A stretch of 64,000 bases of DNA, from assembly GCA_030141605.1 (NCBI GenBank), contig JAQGDQ010000107.1, positions 250,001 to 314,000 on the forward strand, in the 5' to 3' direction. The position numbers and the translations under genes were made by a program. Below, piece by piece: positions 43,480 through 55,211 of the stretch. Under the pieces are notes generated by a model, which did not search any database, was not told the origin of the DNA, and saw only the letters and a list, made by a program, of their open reading frames with translations. How positions within the stretch are numbered: position 1 is the first letter of the stretch; every line of letters begins with the position of its first letter. Source of the stretch: Tubiluchus corallicola. Taxonomy: Eukaryota; Priapulida; Priapulimorpha; Priapulimorphida; Tubiluchidae.

Positions 43480-43703
43480 CTGGTGAGCATTTTTGGATTG
43501 GTTTAATGGACATACACGAGGAGGGTGACTGGAGGTGGTTTGCAACAGGTCGACCTGCCCTTTTTACTTCTTGGGATGTAGCAGATGGCCAACCAGAAAA
43601 TTACGGCGATGGCGAAAGCTGCGCCATCTTGCGGGCAAATGGGAACACGTGGAATGACTTCTCGTGTGATACAGCAAAATTTCCGTATATTTGTGAATTC
43701 TAG
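43480..43703 (+). CDS. C-type lectin domain, 3'-terminal exon only
   Basis: After an acceptor (TTAATAAAG) the frame reads GEHFWIGLMDIHEEGDWRW, then QPENYGDGESC, then TWNDFSC and ends YICEF with a stop. This is the C-terminal half of a C-type lectin fold: WIG motif, three of the conserved cysteines and the Ca-binding WND. The sugar-selecting tripeptide is QPE instead of EPN or QPD, so specificity cannot be inferred. AATAAA lies at about 43858. Incoming phase is 1, so at least one upstream exon is needed. I could not find the CxxxW/CY N-terminal half in the preceding 3.5 kb, which is mostly microsatellite, a MITE and 5S repeats. It is either the end of a gene with a long intron or an orphan exon. 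Confidence 0.75.
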
Positions 43704-43979
43704 GCGACAAGCTAGATTACTTATCACGGAAATCCGAATTTTTGTCTTTTTTTAACTCGTTCACTTCCGTTCTTGAAAAAGTAAAAAAATCGAATCGATA
43801 TAGGCTAATATTAAACATGTTTGTATACTGTTGTTACTGATTTGCATACTGATTGTTAATAAACGAAACTTAGTGTGGATTTTACTGGTATTTGAGGACA
43901 ATTTATACGCATTAGTACATGTTCCTATGTAGCAAGTTTGCAATTCTTGTATATCACGCGCATCTGCTTATACACAATT

Positions 43980-44213
43980 ACGGCGTTGAAAATACCGGTT
44001 GTTCAAAACAGGTTGATGACAAGGGTTCTCGTCTGATCACCGAAGTTAAGCAACGAAGAGGCGGGTTAGTACTTGGATGGGTGACCGACAAGGAATACTA
44101 GGTTCAAATCACGTTGAAGACACCGGTTCTCTTCTGATCACCGAAGTTAAGCAACGAAGAGGGGGGTTAGTACTTGGATGGGGGACCAACAAGGAATACC
44201 AGGTGCTGCAGGA
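43980..44213 (+). pseudogene. Two degenerate 5S rRNA copies in tandem (plus strand)
   Basis: CTGATCACCGAAGTTAAGCA and TTAGTACTTGGATGG occur twice, ending at about 44103 and 44212. Both differ from the minus-strand array copies (CAACGAAGAGG..GGGTTAGT; ACAAGGAATAC). The 5' third of the first copy is broken by extra sequence. The second runs into the GAGT array. They look like dispersed relics of an older 5S type. Confidence 0.85.
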
Positions 44214-44334
44214 GTAAGTGAGTGAGTGAGTGAGTGAGTGAGTGAGTGAGTGAGTGAGTGAGTGAGTGAGTGAGTGAGTGAGTGAGTGAGTGAGTGAGTG
44301 AGTGAGTGAGTGAGTGAGTGAGTGAGTGAGTGAG
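44213..44334. repeat. (GAGT)n tetranucleotide array, about 30 copies
   Basis: Uninterrupted GTGA/GAGT units joined directly to the second 5S relic. Confidence 0.99.
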
Positions 44335-44839
44335 GTAAAGTAAGAGTAACTTTACAGAGATGATCAATCAGTGTTAGTTAATAAAAACTTACACTGCTAA
44401 ACTTACTGTGCAGTAATGACGAATAAAATCAAGCATATTTACAACTATGAACAAAAAACGAAAAAAGTATGATTTAATTAATATGGCCGTGGATATATAA
44501 ATTCTGAATTAGTGTGTATGTTGTCGTACTGGTGTGATGATATTTCATATTAGGTTAATATTAGTTATTTTAATTTTGTTTTAAATGCTGATAGGGACTT
44601 GATTTGTTTAACCTGTAATGGTAGAGAATTCCAAAGTAGAATTGCTTGTTTGATTACAGAGTTCGTTCCATAGTGGGTATTTGTCCTAATTTGTTTTAGA
44701 TTGCTTGTTCTGGAATTAACGATTAGACTTGGAAAAAAGGTAAATCTGTTATTCCGGAATGGTTTGCTGATGTTGTTAATGTATTTAAATGTAAAAAGCA
44801 GAGTAAAATATTCTTTGTGTGCTTCAATGATTGGGAATT

Positions 44840-45720
44840 TTTACGTTTTTCTCAGGTTAGTTGTTGAAGCTTTAAATTTTTGTCTACCTGCCTTACGTTT
44901 GTATGAGTACCCAGCTATTAATCTCAACACATAGTTCTGAAGGAGATTTAATTTTAAGTAATTTTCTCTTTTGGTTTTTTGAAGTAGCGTACATCCATAT
45001 AAGAAGTGTGGTAGAACTAAAGTTTTATATATTAGTGACTTAGTTTCCTTTATTAGCTGCCCTTTAACTTGTCGGAGATATGATGTGCTTGATGCCATTT
45101 TTGTGTATATGTTATTAAAGTGTCATCCCGTGAAAGATTATTGTCTACCTGTATGCCCAGAAATTTATCATTATTAGTTTGTTTGATTACAGCATTATCT
45201 ATTGTCAAAGTGGTTGATGATGCATCATTAGTATTTAATGAGGGTGACAGTATCATGGTTTATGTTTTGTCATTATTCATATTTAGCTTGTAATGACTAA
45301 ATGCCGTATTTATATTTTTTATATCTTTTTCTAAATAAATTTTTGCAGTTTGGATATTTTCATGGGCTATGTAGATTGTAGTGTCATCAGCGTTATTTGT
45401 GAGTGTTGTAATACACTGGATATGTTGTTTATATATAGGCAAAATAATAAAGTAGTAGTGTTCCTTGCGGTATACGTCTGTTTAACGTTGCCCAGTCAGA
45501 AAAGTTGGTTGTATCATTACTCGTTCTTGTCCATCTTTGAGATGATTTTCTATCAGTTTTAACGATATCGAATAAAATCTGATTTGTTTTAAGTTATCGT
45601 AAAGTAGTTCGAGCGTTAATGCTATCGAATGCTTTACTTAAATCCAAAAATGCCGCTAAAATGTATTGCTTGTTGTCTAAACTATGTCTCCAATTTTCTG
45701 TTGAGCACAATTAACTACAA
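44840..45720 (-). mobile_element. Decayed non-LTR retrotransposon (reverse transcriptase)
   Basis: On the minus strand, in order from 45720 down: LDLSKAFDSINARTTL (RT fingers), RRIPQGTLL, a degraded catalytic box NNADDTTIYI (normally xADDT), a Lys/Asn-rich stretch, NNDKFLGIQVDNNLS (thumb) and LVLPHFLYGC. Several frameshifts separate the pieces, so the copy is dead. The order is typical of Jockey/CR1-like LINEs; the clade is not resolved. Confidence 0.8.
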
Positions 45721-46062
45721 ATCACTTACCCCCTGTACCCTTCAAGTTTTTTTAGGGAAAATAATTATCAGTATCAACAAAACACATGCATTCAAATAAA
45801 AGGCGTTTTTCCAACCTTCCACTAACGTTAATTTACACTGGTAATGCACAGAGACGTCATTGTTTTTCTGTTTGTTTCATATTCAGTAACTGCCTTGCTA
45901 GGGCTTTAAATTACATGCGCGGTCTCTCAGGACAGAAAACAACACTTTTATTTTGATGGGTGACAGAAGGTTGTTCGTTAAAAATCCGGCTGCTACTGCT
46001 GCTGCTGACTTCAGGTATCTGTGATTAAGAGCTTGACTCTCATGGTCACCAGCCGATGGAAG

Positions 46063-46070
46063 TATTTAAG
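46063..46070 (+). promoter_or_regulatory. Candidate TATA-like element of the Gly/Tyr-rich gene
   Basis: TATTTAAG lies about 80 bp before the end of the proposed 5' non-coding exon (donor TATAATT-GTAAGT at 46145/46146). Plausible, not proven. Confidence 0.35.
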
Positions 46071-46981
46071 GCGTGATGAGACCGGTGTTGCTACCATACG
46101 CCTGTCGTCTGTGGTACCACACGAATCTCAACTCAACTTATAATTGTAAGTATTTTTTACTATTACTAAAGTAAGCATTTTGAAGTTTTAGTATATGACC
46201 TAGTCATCTTACGAACTGCGTTTTTTATCGTTACAAACGGCAACTTTTTTTAAAATGTTTGAAAGATTTCTTGGTAATACATTCAGTGGTATTTTTTGAA
46301 GAGTAAACTTACAAGATGTTTCGTTTTATCTTAACATTTACGACAAACTTTATCTACAATATAGGAGTAGCAAGATTGAGACGAAATTATTTTACATTTT
46401 GAAACGTACGAGTCAGTAAGGGAAACTGTTTGAAAACGTAAAATGTACATACCTATCCCCGTTTTTGTCTCTTTTAGCTTTTCGAGTTTGTTTAATTTTT
46501 GCTAAGAAGGAAATTTAGCACAAATGTCTTAATTTATTGCAAATTTTACATAATACGTTTACCTCTAAGCCATCAAAATATTGAACGTATCAAAATTCTG
46601 TTTTAAACGGTTTCCGCTACTAAACCGGCATAATCTAAACTTAATCCAGGCGTTCATTGATGCTTCACAGTCTTTTTGCGACTGCTTAACTTTGGCTACC
46701 AAAGAAATTTAGCACAAACTGACTAATTGTCTTCTTTTTTGCGAAATTTAGTATAATACATGTTGTACTAATACATGTATCAAACACTTTATTTAACCCT
46801 TGATCAGCATTAGGTGAGTTTTCATCACTTTTGATTGCAGTCTCTTCACCAAACAACATTGATCATTAGAGCATTGTCAGTTTTATGCTAAAATAATTTG
46901 GAAAATGACAATTATTGATTTTTTATCGAATGCCCATTCAAGTTCTAGTTTGTTAATTAAATATTTTTTCTTGTTAGGAAA

Positions 46982-47933
46982 ATGAAGATCACTCTAGCTT
47001 TCCTCCTTGCCGTTTTGGTAAGTCGTCTATGGACGGAATTTCACAATTTAGCCAATTGTTCATGTTCGAGTACCACACCTAGTTAATTTACATTCACGTT
47101 TCTATTTAATACAACGTAGCCTTTACTGCATCAATCAAAGTACGTCGACACATGTACTTGGCATTGGTTTGTGTTAGCCAACAACATTTCAGTCAAACTA
47201 TTTAATTACATTTGGAGACAAAAGAAGTTAAAAGAACAAGAAGTTTTTATTTGTATAACAGTTTCATTGATAATACATTTGTACAACAGTTTCATTGATA
47301 AGTTCATTTGTACAACAGTTTCATTGATAAGTTCATTTGTACAACAGTTTCATTGATAAGTACATTTGTACAACAGTTTCATTGATAGTTCATTTGTACA
47401 ACAGTTTCATTGATAAGTTTATTTGTACAACAGTTTCATTGATAAGTACATTTGTACAACAGTTTCATTGATAAGTTTATTTGTACAACAGTTTCATTGA
47501 TAAGTACATTTGTACAACAGTTTCATTGATAGTTCATTTGTACAACAGTTTCATTGATAGTTCATTTGTACAACAGTTTCATTGATAAGTTCACGTGTAC
47601 AACAGTTTCATTGATAAGTTCATTTGTACAACAGTTTCATTGATAATACATTTGTAGGTTGCTGTAGTCAGTGCCAGCGGATTTTATGGTGGCAGCTACG
47701 GACGAGGCTTGGGCTATGGACGTGGCCTTGGCTATGGACGTGGATTAGGTTACGGATATGGAAGTGGATACGGTGGATTTGGTGGATATGGCGGTGGTTA
47801 CTACGGACGTGGATATGGTGGATTTGGTGGATATGGTGGATATGGCCGTGGTTACTACGGACGTGGATACGGTGGACTTGGTGGCTACGGACGTGTATCT
47901 TATGGCCGTGGATACGGTGGTGGTTTCTGGTAA
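46982..47933 (+). CDS. Secreted Gly/Tyr-rich structural protein (103 aa)
   Basis: Coding exons 46982-47017 and 47658-47933 join in phase 0. A non-coding 5' exon probably ends at 46145 and is spliced to 46978, just before the ATG. The signal peptide is MKITLAFLLAV-LVAVVSASG, split by the intron. The rest is almost entirely Gly, Tyr and Arg with a few Phe/Leu: SYGRGLGYGRGLGYG then GGFGGYGG/GYYGRGYGG modules, ending GGGFW. It has no cysteine. Composition resembles shematrin-like and other glycine-rich shell, tube or cuticle proteins. Such proteins are extracellular matrix components, but similarity by composition does not prove kinship. The intron is filled by a 29-bp minisatellite that runs into the acceptor. 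AATAAA signals occur at about 48243 and 48341. Confidence 0.85.
47245..47657 (+). repeat. 29-bp minisatellite abutting the splice acceptor
   Basis: About 14 copies of TTCATTTGTACAACAGTTTC plus ATTGATAAG. The last copy reads TACATTTGTAG and supplies the AG acceptor of the coding exon at 47658 by a C-to-G difference from the repeat consensus (TTTGTAC). Confidence 0.93.
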
Positions 47934-49423
47934 ATCCTGTGATTCCCAAGTTGAACATAGATTGAACATTCTTTTTACAATACTTCTACAGTTATGGACA
48001 GTAGAATAGTTCTTCAACAGATCCGGAGTCCATCCGTGCTTGACGTAGATCCACTTCTCCTTGATATATCCACGTTTGTTTCAGATCCACTTGTAGCTGT
48101 TATATTTCAGACTGCCTTTTCAATGTTTTTCTAATGTAAAAGATGTAAATGCTAGTCTAAGTTATCTTTACTATATCTGTATGTGAAGGTAAAATATTCC
48201 CTTGTTTCGATTCGAGTCGTTTTGAGGATTCTCCATACAAAGAAAATAAATTAAAAGTTAATCGCTGCACGTTTATCATGAGACGTTAAAAATAGAAATC
48301 TAAATCGGTTGTGTATAATTCTGAAACTCTTCTTTGTGAGAAATAAATTTTTGTAAAAAAGAACAGCAAAATTGTCAATATGATAATTGTTATATTATAT
48401 TAACATTATAATATATTAACAATAAGTTCTACAGTTAATAGAAATTAATGAAAAGTAAAGTACAAATAGCACAAATAACTATAAAAATGTGAACTAAGGT
48501 TTGTATGCAAATGCAAACATAAGCAGCTAAATTTAGTAAAGGTACAAAGCTTACAAAGTAATAACATAAAGACGTACATGATTTTTATATTGAAGACCAG
48601 ATAATACACAGAAATCTGTTACATGGAAAACAGCTATACAAGGGACAAAGAGCGAAATCACGAACACAATTGACTAATTACATTAATGGAACACATGTAA
48701 TGCCTTATATCTGAGAAATATCCCAACAATATCAAGCGGCAAAATACAGTTAACGCGAAAGTGTCATGGAAACAAATTAAACTTGAAAATTAATCAGTCA
48801 AATAAAAGAAAACACACAATCAACTCACTACTCTGCAAAGCACCTAAAAAGCTTTCCAAGTAAGCAAGCTAGGAGACATGCATCCAGTGTACAACACGAC
48901 AAGCACATTCAGAACTACACCTACTTCTCAATCAGTCAACCAACCAATCGGTTGTCTGAACAACCGACTTACTCACCAAACAACCAATCAACCAATGTCT
49001 GACAGCTAGTATGCCACCCAACCAACCAATCAAGCAGAGAACAAAGAACAGACAGAGAAACTGTTTATCAGACAACAATTATACAAGGAAGTAATGGAAA
49101 AACAGGCGAATATGTGGGATTGTAATCACAGCATATGTCACAAAGCAACTACATTATAGCAATTACTGAAGTTAATTAGCTAAGTCTCTTGGTGTAACCG
49201 AAGGTCTTTAATGCAGCTAATCGCATTGATTCTAAGCTTTTTTCTGTGTAATTTTCTGAGCTGCTGATAATTCGTCGAAGTCTGCAGCATCTTGCAGTGG
49301 ACTTTGGTTGCATGAATCCGTAATTTTTTGCAAAAAATCCATGCCACGATTTTTCTCCATTGTTTTTGCTGACAATGGCAGTAAATGACCTTTTACTTTT
49401 AAGTATACGAAGTCTTGGTTTTA
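47934..49423. other. 3' flank and spacer
   Basis: 3' UTR of the Gly/Tyr-rich gene, then AT-rich spacer with degenerate AACC-type repeats at about 48930-49040. The minus strand at 49360-49245 has a 38-codon open stretch starting MEKNRGMDFLQK and ending at TAG. It has no neighbours to splice to that I can identify and is left uncalled. Confidence 0.5.
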
Positions 49424-50199
49424 AAGCTCAATAGTGCACAGTAGACAATAGTGCACTGTAGACAATAGTGCACGGTAGACAATAGTGCACGGTAGACAAT
49501 AGTGCACAGTAGACAAGAGTTCACTGTAGACAATAGTGCACAGTAGACAATAGTGCACAGTAGACAAGAGTGCACAGTAGACAAGAGTGCACTGTAGACA
49601 ATAGTGCACAGTAGACAAGAGTTCACTGTAGACAAGAGTGCACAGTAGACAATAGTGCACAGTAGACAATAGTGCATGGTAGACAATAGTGCACGGTAGA
49701 CAATAGTGCACAGTAGACAAGAGTTCACTGTAGACAATAGTGCACAGTAGACAATAGTGCACAGTAGACAAGAGTGCACAGTAGACAAGAGTGCACTGTA
49801 GACAATAGTGCACAGTAGACAAGAGTTCACTGTAGACAATAGTGCACAGTAGACAATAGTGCACAGTAGACAAGAGTGCACAGTAGACAAGAGTGCACTG
49901 TAGACAATAGTGCACAGTAGACAATAGTGCACAGTAGACAATAGTGCACAGTAGACAAGAGTGCACAGTAGACAAGAGTGCACTGTAGACAATAGTGCAC
50001 AGTAGACAATAGTGCACTGTAGACAATAGTGCACAGTAGACAAGAGTGCACAGTAGACAAGAGTGCACTGTAGACAATAGTGCACTGTAGACAATAGTGC
50101 ACTGTAGACAAGAGTACACTGTAGACAAGGGTGCACTGTAGACAATAGTGCACAGTAGACAAGAGTGCACTGTAGACAAGAGTGCACTGTAGACAATAG
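49424..50199. repeat. 17-bp satellite, about 45 copies
   Basis: Unit GTAGACAATAGTGCACA with variants (AAGAGTGC, AGTTCACT, GGTAGAC). 17 is not a multiple of three and the units lack minus-strand stops, so three minus frames are open for over 100 codons. It ends exactly where a truncated 5S gene begins. Confidence 0.97.
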
Positions 50200-50264
50200 T
50201 CTACATTGCTTAACTTCGGTGATCAGACGATTACTGGTGTATTCAATGTGATATGGCCGTAGAC
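50200..50264 (-). pseudogene. Truncated 5S rRNA gene fused to the 17-bp satellite
   Basis: Only the 5' half of a 5S gene remains (minus strand, GTCTACGGCCATATCACATT to AGCAATGTAGA). The 3' half with the C-box is replaced by the satellite. Confidence 0.9.
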
Positions 50265-51104
50265 ATTAGGAGTTTCTTAAGACGAGTTAACATAGAAATG
50301 ATGTACATGAACAAGCAAACCTTTTTAGTATTGTAATGCAAAGTATAAATAAAAATATAACATGAAATTATAAAGTATCAGGGAGGTTGAAATACCGAGC
50401 TCAAGTATATTACCTTCTAAATATGACATAATTAAACATGAGAATGATCAAGCATGAACAAGCAAAAATATTCTTCATTTAAAAATATTTGTCAGAACAA
50501 AAATCCATTTTTGAGTGGTGAAGAAGATCTTACAGCATTTTTCATCACCCTTCCTGACCATTTAAAAAAGTCTAAGCACCAAGTTAAGAAGTTACCAGCA
50601 TCAGCAGTCGCCGGGCAGTCACCCATTCAAACGCAAAACCAAACCAGGTTCGAGGTTGCTTAACTTCTGCATTTCGTTAAAAAGAGATAATATAGAAACA
50701 GTAGATAGATTACGGTGAACGTAGTAACAAAGTACCTGTTTTGATTTTTTATGAAAATCAAAAATCAGTTTTGAAGGGCAGTGGCTGATTTTCTACGCAT
50801 ACTACGATTACTACGATTTCCAAGCATAACAAAGTACCTGTTTTGATTTTTTATGAAAATCAAAAATCATTTTTGAAGGGCAGTGGCTGATTTTCTAGTT
50901 TATTTTCATTTTTCCTTACCTTGTGTAACATTCGAGAAACGTAACAAATAGATAGTTTTTCACATTAAAATGCAAAAAAATAAAAATCAACGTAAGGTCG
51001 AGACAGACATTTATTTCCACCACTTCAACTTCCAAAAATCAAAGACAATCTAAAGTGTTCGTGTTGTGCACACACTTCGCTAGATAATTGTCAATCACTA
51101 AAAA

Positions 51105-51222
51105 GACTACAGCACGTGGTATTCCTAGGCGGTCACCCATCCAAGTACTAACCACGCTCTACATTGCTTAACTTCGGTGATCAGACGAGAACCGGTGTAT
51201 TCAATGTGATATGGCCGTAGAC
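51105..51222 (-). rRNA. 5S ribosomal RNA, copy 3
   Basis: 118 bp. The internal control region is intact (GGATGGGTGACCGCC C-box), and T5 follows the 3' end. The terminal base pairing has one mismatch (GTAGTC instead of GTAGAC). A good candidate for an expressed gene. Confidence 0.92.
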
Positions 51223-51557
51223 ATTAGCAGTTTCTTAAGACGAGTTAACATAGAAATGATGTACATGAACAGCAAATATTTCTAGTATTGTAATGCAAAG
51301 TATAAATAAAAATATCACATGAAATTGTAAAGTATCAGGGAGGTGGAAATACCGTGCTCAAGTATATTGCCTTTTAAATATGACATAATTTACAAGTCCT
51401 GGGCAGTCACCCATTCAAACGCAAAACCAGGTTCGAGGTTGCTCAACTTCTGCATTTTGTTACAGACAGATAACGTAGAAATAATGGATAGATTAAGCGA
51501 AACACAAGAACAAGGTAAACTGTTTTGATTTTTTTTTATAAAAATCAAAAATCATCT

Positions 51558-53616
51558 TTGGGGGATACCAACCAGTAGATGAATTTCTCGTGGATTGCCA
51601 CAAAGAATCTCTGGGTCACCTAGGATCATGCCCTTTAAGTCTCCTAACCAATCACCCTCAGAACATGCCGGAAAGGGTCTCACTAGTTTATCTTGGGTGG
51701 TGGCATTAAAGGTCACAATTTTTCCTGTATTTGTTCGAAGTTTAGCACGAACAATGTGGCATTTCTGTTGCGGTGTGCTAAGTCCACCCATAATAGCTAA
51801 CGAAAGATTACGCTCGCCTATAATTTCGCAACCTGCTCGCTCTGCAACATCACACAAAATAAGAGAGGTAGTGGCACCAGGATTTATAAAAACACGAATA
51901 GGAATTGACGATTTGGTATCTTCCAAAACAGCAGTCGCAGTCATTAAGAACACAACATTCGTACAAAAAGACTGTAAATGAACTGATGGAACATCAACAC
52001 TTGCATCAGAAGTATTTGAACCTCTTTTAACATAAGGACTCACCTGGAAGCAGCCAGCAATTGAATTGCACAATAAATAATGATGCCATTTACTACATCG
52101 GTTGCATGGAGGTTTACGGCAAGTATCAGCTCTGTGGTTTAAACCAAGACACAAAAAACAACGGTGCTGCTCAGCAACCTTCTGTTTTCGCTCTTGCAAA
52201 GTCTTAGTAGGAAGAGACGCACAATCAAGCCACATATGTTGAGCTCTGCCACAAAATAAACAATGGGAATTCTTTGAAGCTGTAGGCGCATTTTTGGTGT
52301 TTCCACAAAAATCACTAGACTGAAGAAGAGAAACTGAATCTAGGGTGCTCCTCACACCTAAATTCTTATACCCAGCACGACGACTAAATTCACCAGACTC
52401 TCTATGGCGAGTATATGAAGCAGCCTTTCGTCTAATATCAACTTCGCTTTTCATGAACTGTCGAAATTTTTCAAAGCATGTTGTGTCATCTTCACGCTGT
52501 CATCTTCACGCCTTCTCATTCACTCCCATTCAACACGCCAAGCATATGGAATTTTTGCTAGAAAGAGAGGTTTTAGGGTTTTACCTAATTCTTCTGTACT
52601 AAGTCCCATTGCACTGAGGCCTCTTATAACAACTTCAAGCTCATCTACAAAACTTCCTTGTGCTTCAATATTTTTCGAATCGGTGATGGGCTTTAACTGC
52701 CACAGTTTTTTTAACAATGACATCTCGATTGCGTCTTTATCACCAAATCTCTCCTTTAACAAAGAAACAGCTTCCTTATAATTGCCATCTACAGGCTGCA
52801 GGCCATCTATCACATGAGCAGCTTCACCTTTAAGTAAGCTCTTTAAGTAAACAAGTTTATGAACGTCTGGTACAGGTTTAGCATCCACAGAGGCAACGAA
52901 CATGTCCCAAAATTCGTAAAACTTCAATGGGTCACCACTGAAAGTTGGCAGTTGCAATTTAGGTAGTTTTATGTTGGTGACTTCTGCACCGACTACATTA
53001 TTAGTTGGTAAATTCGCTGCACTTTCACTACGTGCTAAATCACAGTTATTCACTCGTCGCAAGACAAAATCATTATCACTTGCATGTCGCTGGAAATCAC
53101 TAGGACTACATGGTCTTGAATCTGGTTTTAGCAAACTTAGTGCCTGAGCAGAAATTAATTCCGCTGTGTTGATTAATTCACTTGCCTCTATAATCGCTTG
53201 TTCAAGTTCTTCACCTTCTAAATAATCTTCTAACTACACTTCTGTTTCATTAAAGGTGGCAATATATTTTCCAAGGTTCTCTAATTTTTGCTGAACAAAC
53301 ACAAAGTTAGGCGTTTCACTAGACATCGCCTCTTTTAGTAATTTTATGCCAGTCTTCACCCAACCCTTGGATCTACTTCTAGAGTGTTTAATTTTATCAC
53401 ACTCAGCCATACTCATCTAAAGGTCTCTTTTCCCGGCAGTTCCGTACCAAAATATAAATACAATCACGGATAAGTTCCAATTATTTAATACAAAAAGATT
53501 TATTTAAAACTGTAAATTGTTTATCACGCATAAAATCGAATTTTGCCACTGGAACAAAAATGGCGCACACATGTGGAACAAAAAAACACAATATGCAAAA
53601 TCTTCGTGACATAGTT
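51558..53616 (-). mobile_element. Truncated BEL/Pao LTR retroelement (partial LTR, gag, start of protease)
   Basis: Minus-strand order from 53616: an LTR-like end (TGTCACGAAG... with AATAAA), a primer-site-like stretch at about 53449-53430, then gag. Gag spans roughly 53416-52520 with the DUF1759-type core (KLPKLQLPTFSGDPLKFYEF). Next come zinc knuckles (HCLFCGRAQHMWLDC, RCFLCLGLNHRADTC) and the beginning of a DUF1758-type aspartic protease to 51558. Lesions: an amber stop at about 53234, a TGA at about 52518, and a frame change at about 52490-52510 where a 14-bp sequence (TGTCATCTTCACGC) is duplicated. The protease active-site region reads INPGATTS where DSG/DTG is expected. RT, RNase H, integrase and the second LTR are absent. 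Inactive. Confidence 0.85.
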
Positions 53617-53973
53617 TTACAAAAATATCTGTCAGAACAAAAATCCATTTTTGAGTGTTGAAGAAGATTTTACAGCTTTTGTCAGAACCCTTCCCGTCCA
53701 TTTAAAAAAATGTAAGCCAAGGGCAGTCACCCATTCAAACACAAAACCAAACCAGGTTCCAGGTTGCTTAACTTCTGTATTTCGTTGAAAAGAGATAATA
53801 TAGAAATAATAGATAGATTAAGGTGAACGTAGGAACAAAGTATCTGTTTTGATTTTTTATGAAAATCAAAAATAATTTTTGAAGGGCAGTGGCTGATTTT
53901 CTAGTTTTATTTTCATTTTTCTTCACATTGTGTAATATTCGAGAAACGTAGCAAATAGATAGTTTTTGACATT

Positions 53974-54222
53974 ATCCGACATACGAACACGATGATACTT
54001 ACTCAAATCATAATTTCATTTTTCCTAGACCTTACTAAACTAGTTTATATTTTATTTTTTGAATTTCTAGTTGCACTTATAGTTTAGCTTGCACCAGACG
54101 CATTTGCCTAGAACAGTGTATGTTTTTTATATGGACTAACACTGATTGTCTGTCTTTTAATATGATGGTCAATGTTTTATAATGGCGAATAAAGATTTTA
54201 CTACTACTACTACTACTACTAC
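53974..54222 (+). mobile_element. LINE 3' end with (CTA)n tail and long target-site duplication
   Basis: 249 bp ending GGCGAATAAAGATTTTA(CTA)n, flanked by near-identical copies of TAGATAGTTTTTGACATT (53956-53973) and TAGATAGTTTTAGACATT (54223-54240). The duplication, AATAAA and simple tail mark target-primed insertion into the 5S spacer. Confidence 0.8.
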
Positions 54223-54388
54223 TAGATAGTTTTAGACATTAAAATGCAAAGCAAATAAAAATCAACATAATGTCGAGACAGACACTTATTCCCACCACTT
54301 CGACTTCCAAAAATCAAAAACAATACTGTTAAAATGAAACGGTCGTGTTGTGCACACACTTCGATAGATAATAGTCACTAGCTAAAAA

Positions 54389-54506
54389 GTCTACAGCACG
54401 TGGTATTCCTAGGCGGTCACCCATCCAAGTACTAACCACGCTTTACATTGCTTAACTTCGGTGATCAGACGAGAACCGGTGTTTTCAATGTGATATGGCA
54501 GTAGAC
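54389..54506 (-). rRNA. 5S ribosomal RNA, copy 4
   Basis: 118 bp, intact C-box GGATGGGTGACCGCC. Small differences are GTCTACTGCCATAT at the 5' end and GTAAAGCGTGG in the middle. T5 terminator directly after the 3' end. Probably functional or only recently decayed. Confidence 0.9.
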
Positions 54507-55211
54507 ATTAACAGTTTCTTAAGATGAGTTAACATAGAAATGATGTACATGAACAAGTAAACCTTTTTAGCATTTTAATGCAAAGTATAAACAGAAATAT
54601 CACATGAAATTATAAAATGTCAGGGAGGTTGAATACCGTGCTTAAGTATATTACCTTCTAGATATGACATAATTAAACATGGGAATGATCAAGCATGAAC
54701 AAGCAAAAAGATTCTTCATTTAAAAATATTTGTCAGAACAAAAATCCATTTTTGAGTGGTGAAAAAGATCTTACAGCATTTGTCATCACCCTTCCTGATC
54801 ATTTAGAAAAATGTAAGTACCGGGCAGTCACCCATTCAAACGCAAAACCAGGTTTGAGGTTGCTTAACTTCTGCATTTTGTTATAGACAGATAATATAGA
54901 AATAATAGATAGATGAAGGTGAACGTAGTAACAAAGTATCTGTTTTGATTTTTTATGAAAATCAAAAATCATTTTTGAAGGACAGTGGCTGATTTTCTAG
55001 TTTTATTTTCATTTTTCCTTACTTTGTATAATATTGGAGAAATGCAACAAGTAGATAGTCTTTCACATTAAAATGCAAAAAAAATCAACATAATGTCGAG
55101 ACAGACATTTATTTTCACCACTTCAACTTCCAAAAATCAAAAACAATACTGTCAAAATGAAACGGTCGTGTTGTGCACACACTTTGATAGTTAATAGTCA
55201 CTAGCTAAAAA

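Noticed and set aside
49399-50196. Cys/Leu/Ser/Tyr repeat ORFs of 265 and 252 codons, at first sight Cys-rich proteins
   Set aside because: Three minus frames translate the 17-bp satellite equally well; no signal peptide or splice context.
49424-50199. CRISPR-like direct repeats
   Set aside because: No unique spacers; the units are contiguous, and the genome is eukaryotic.
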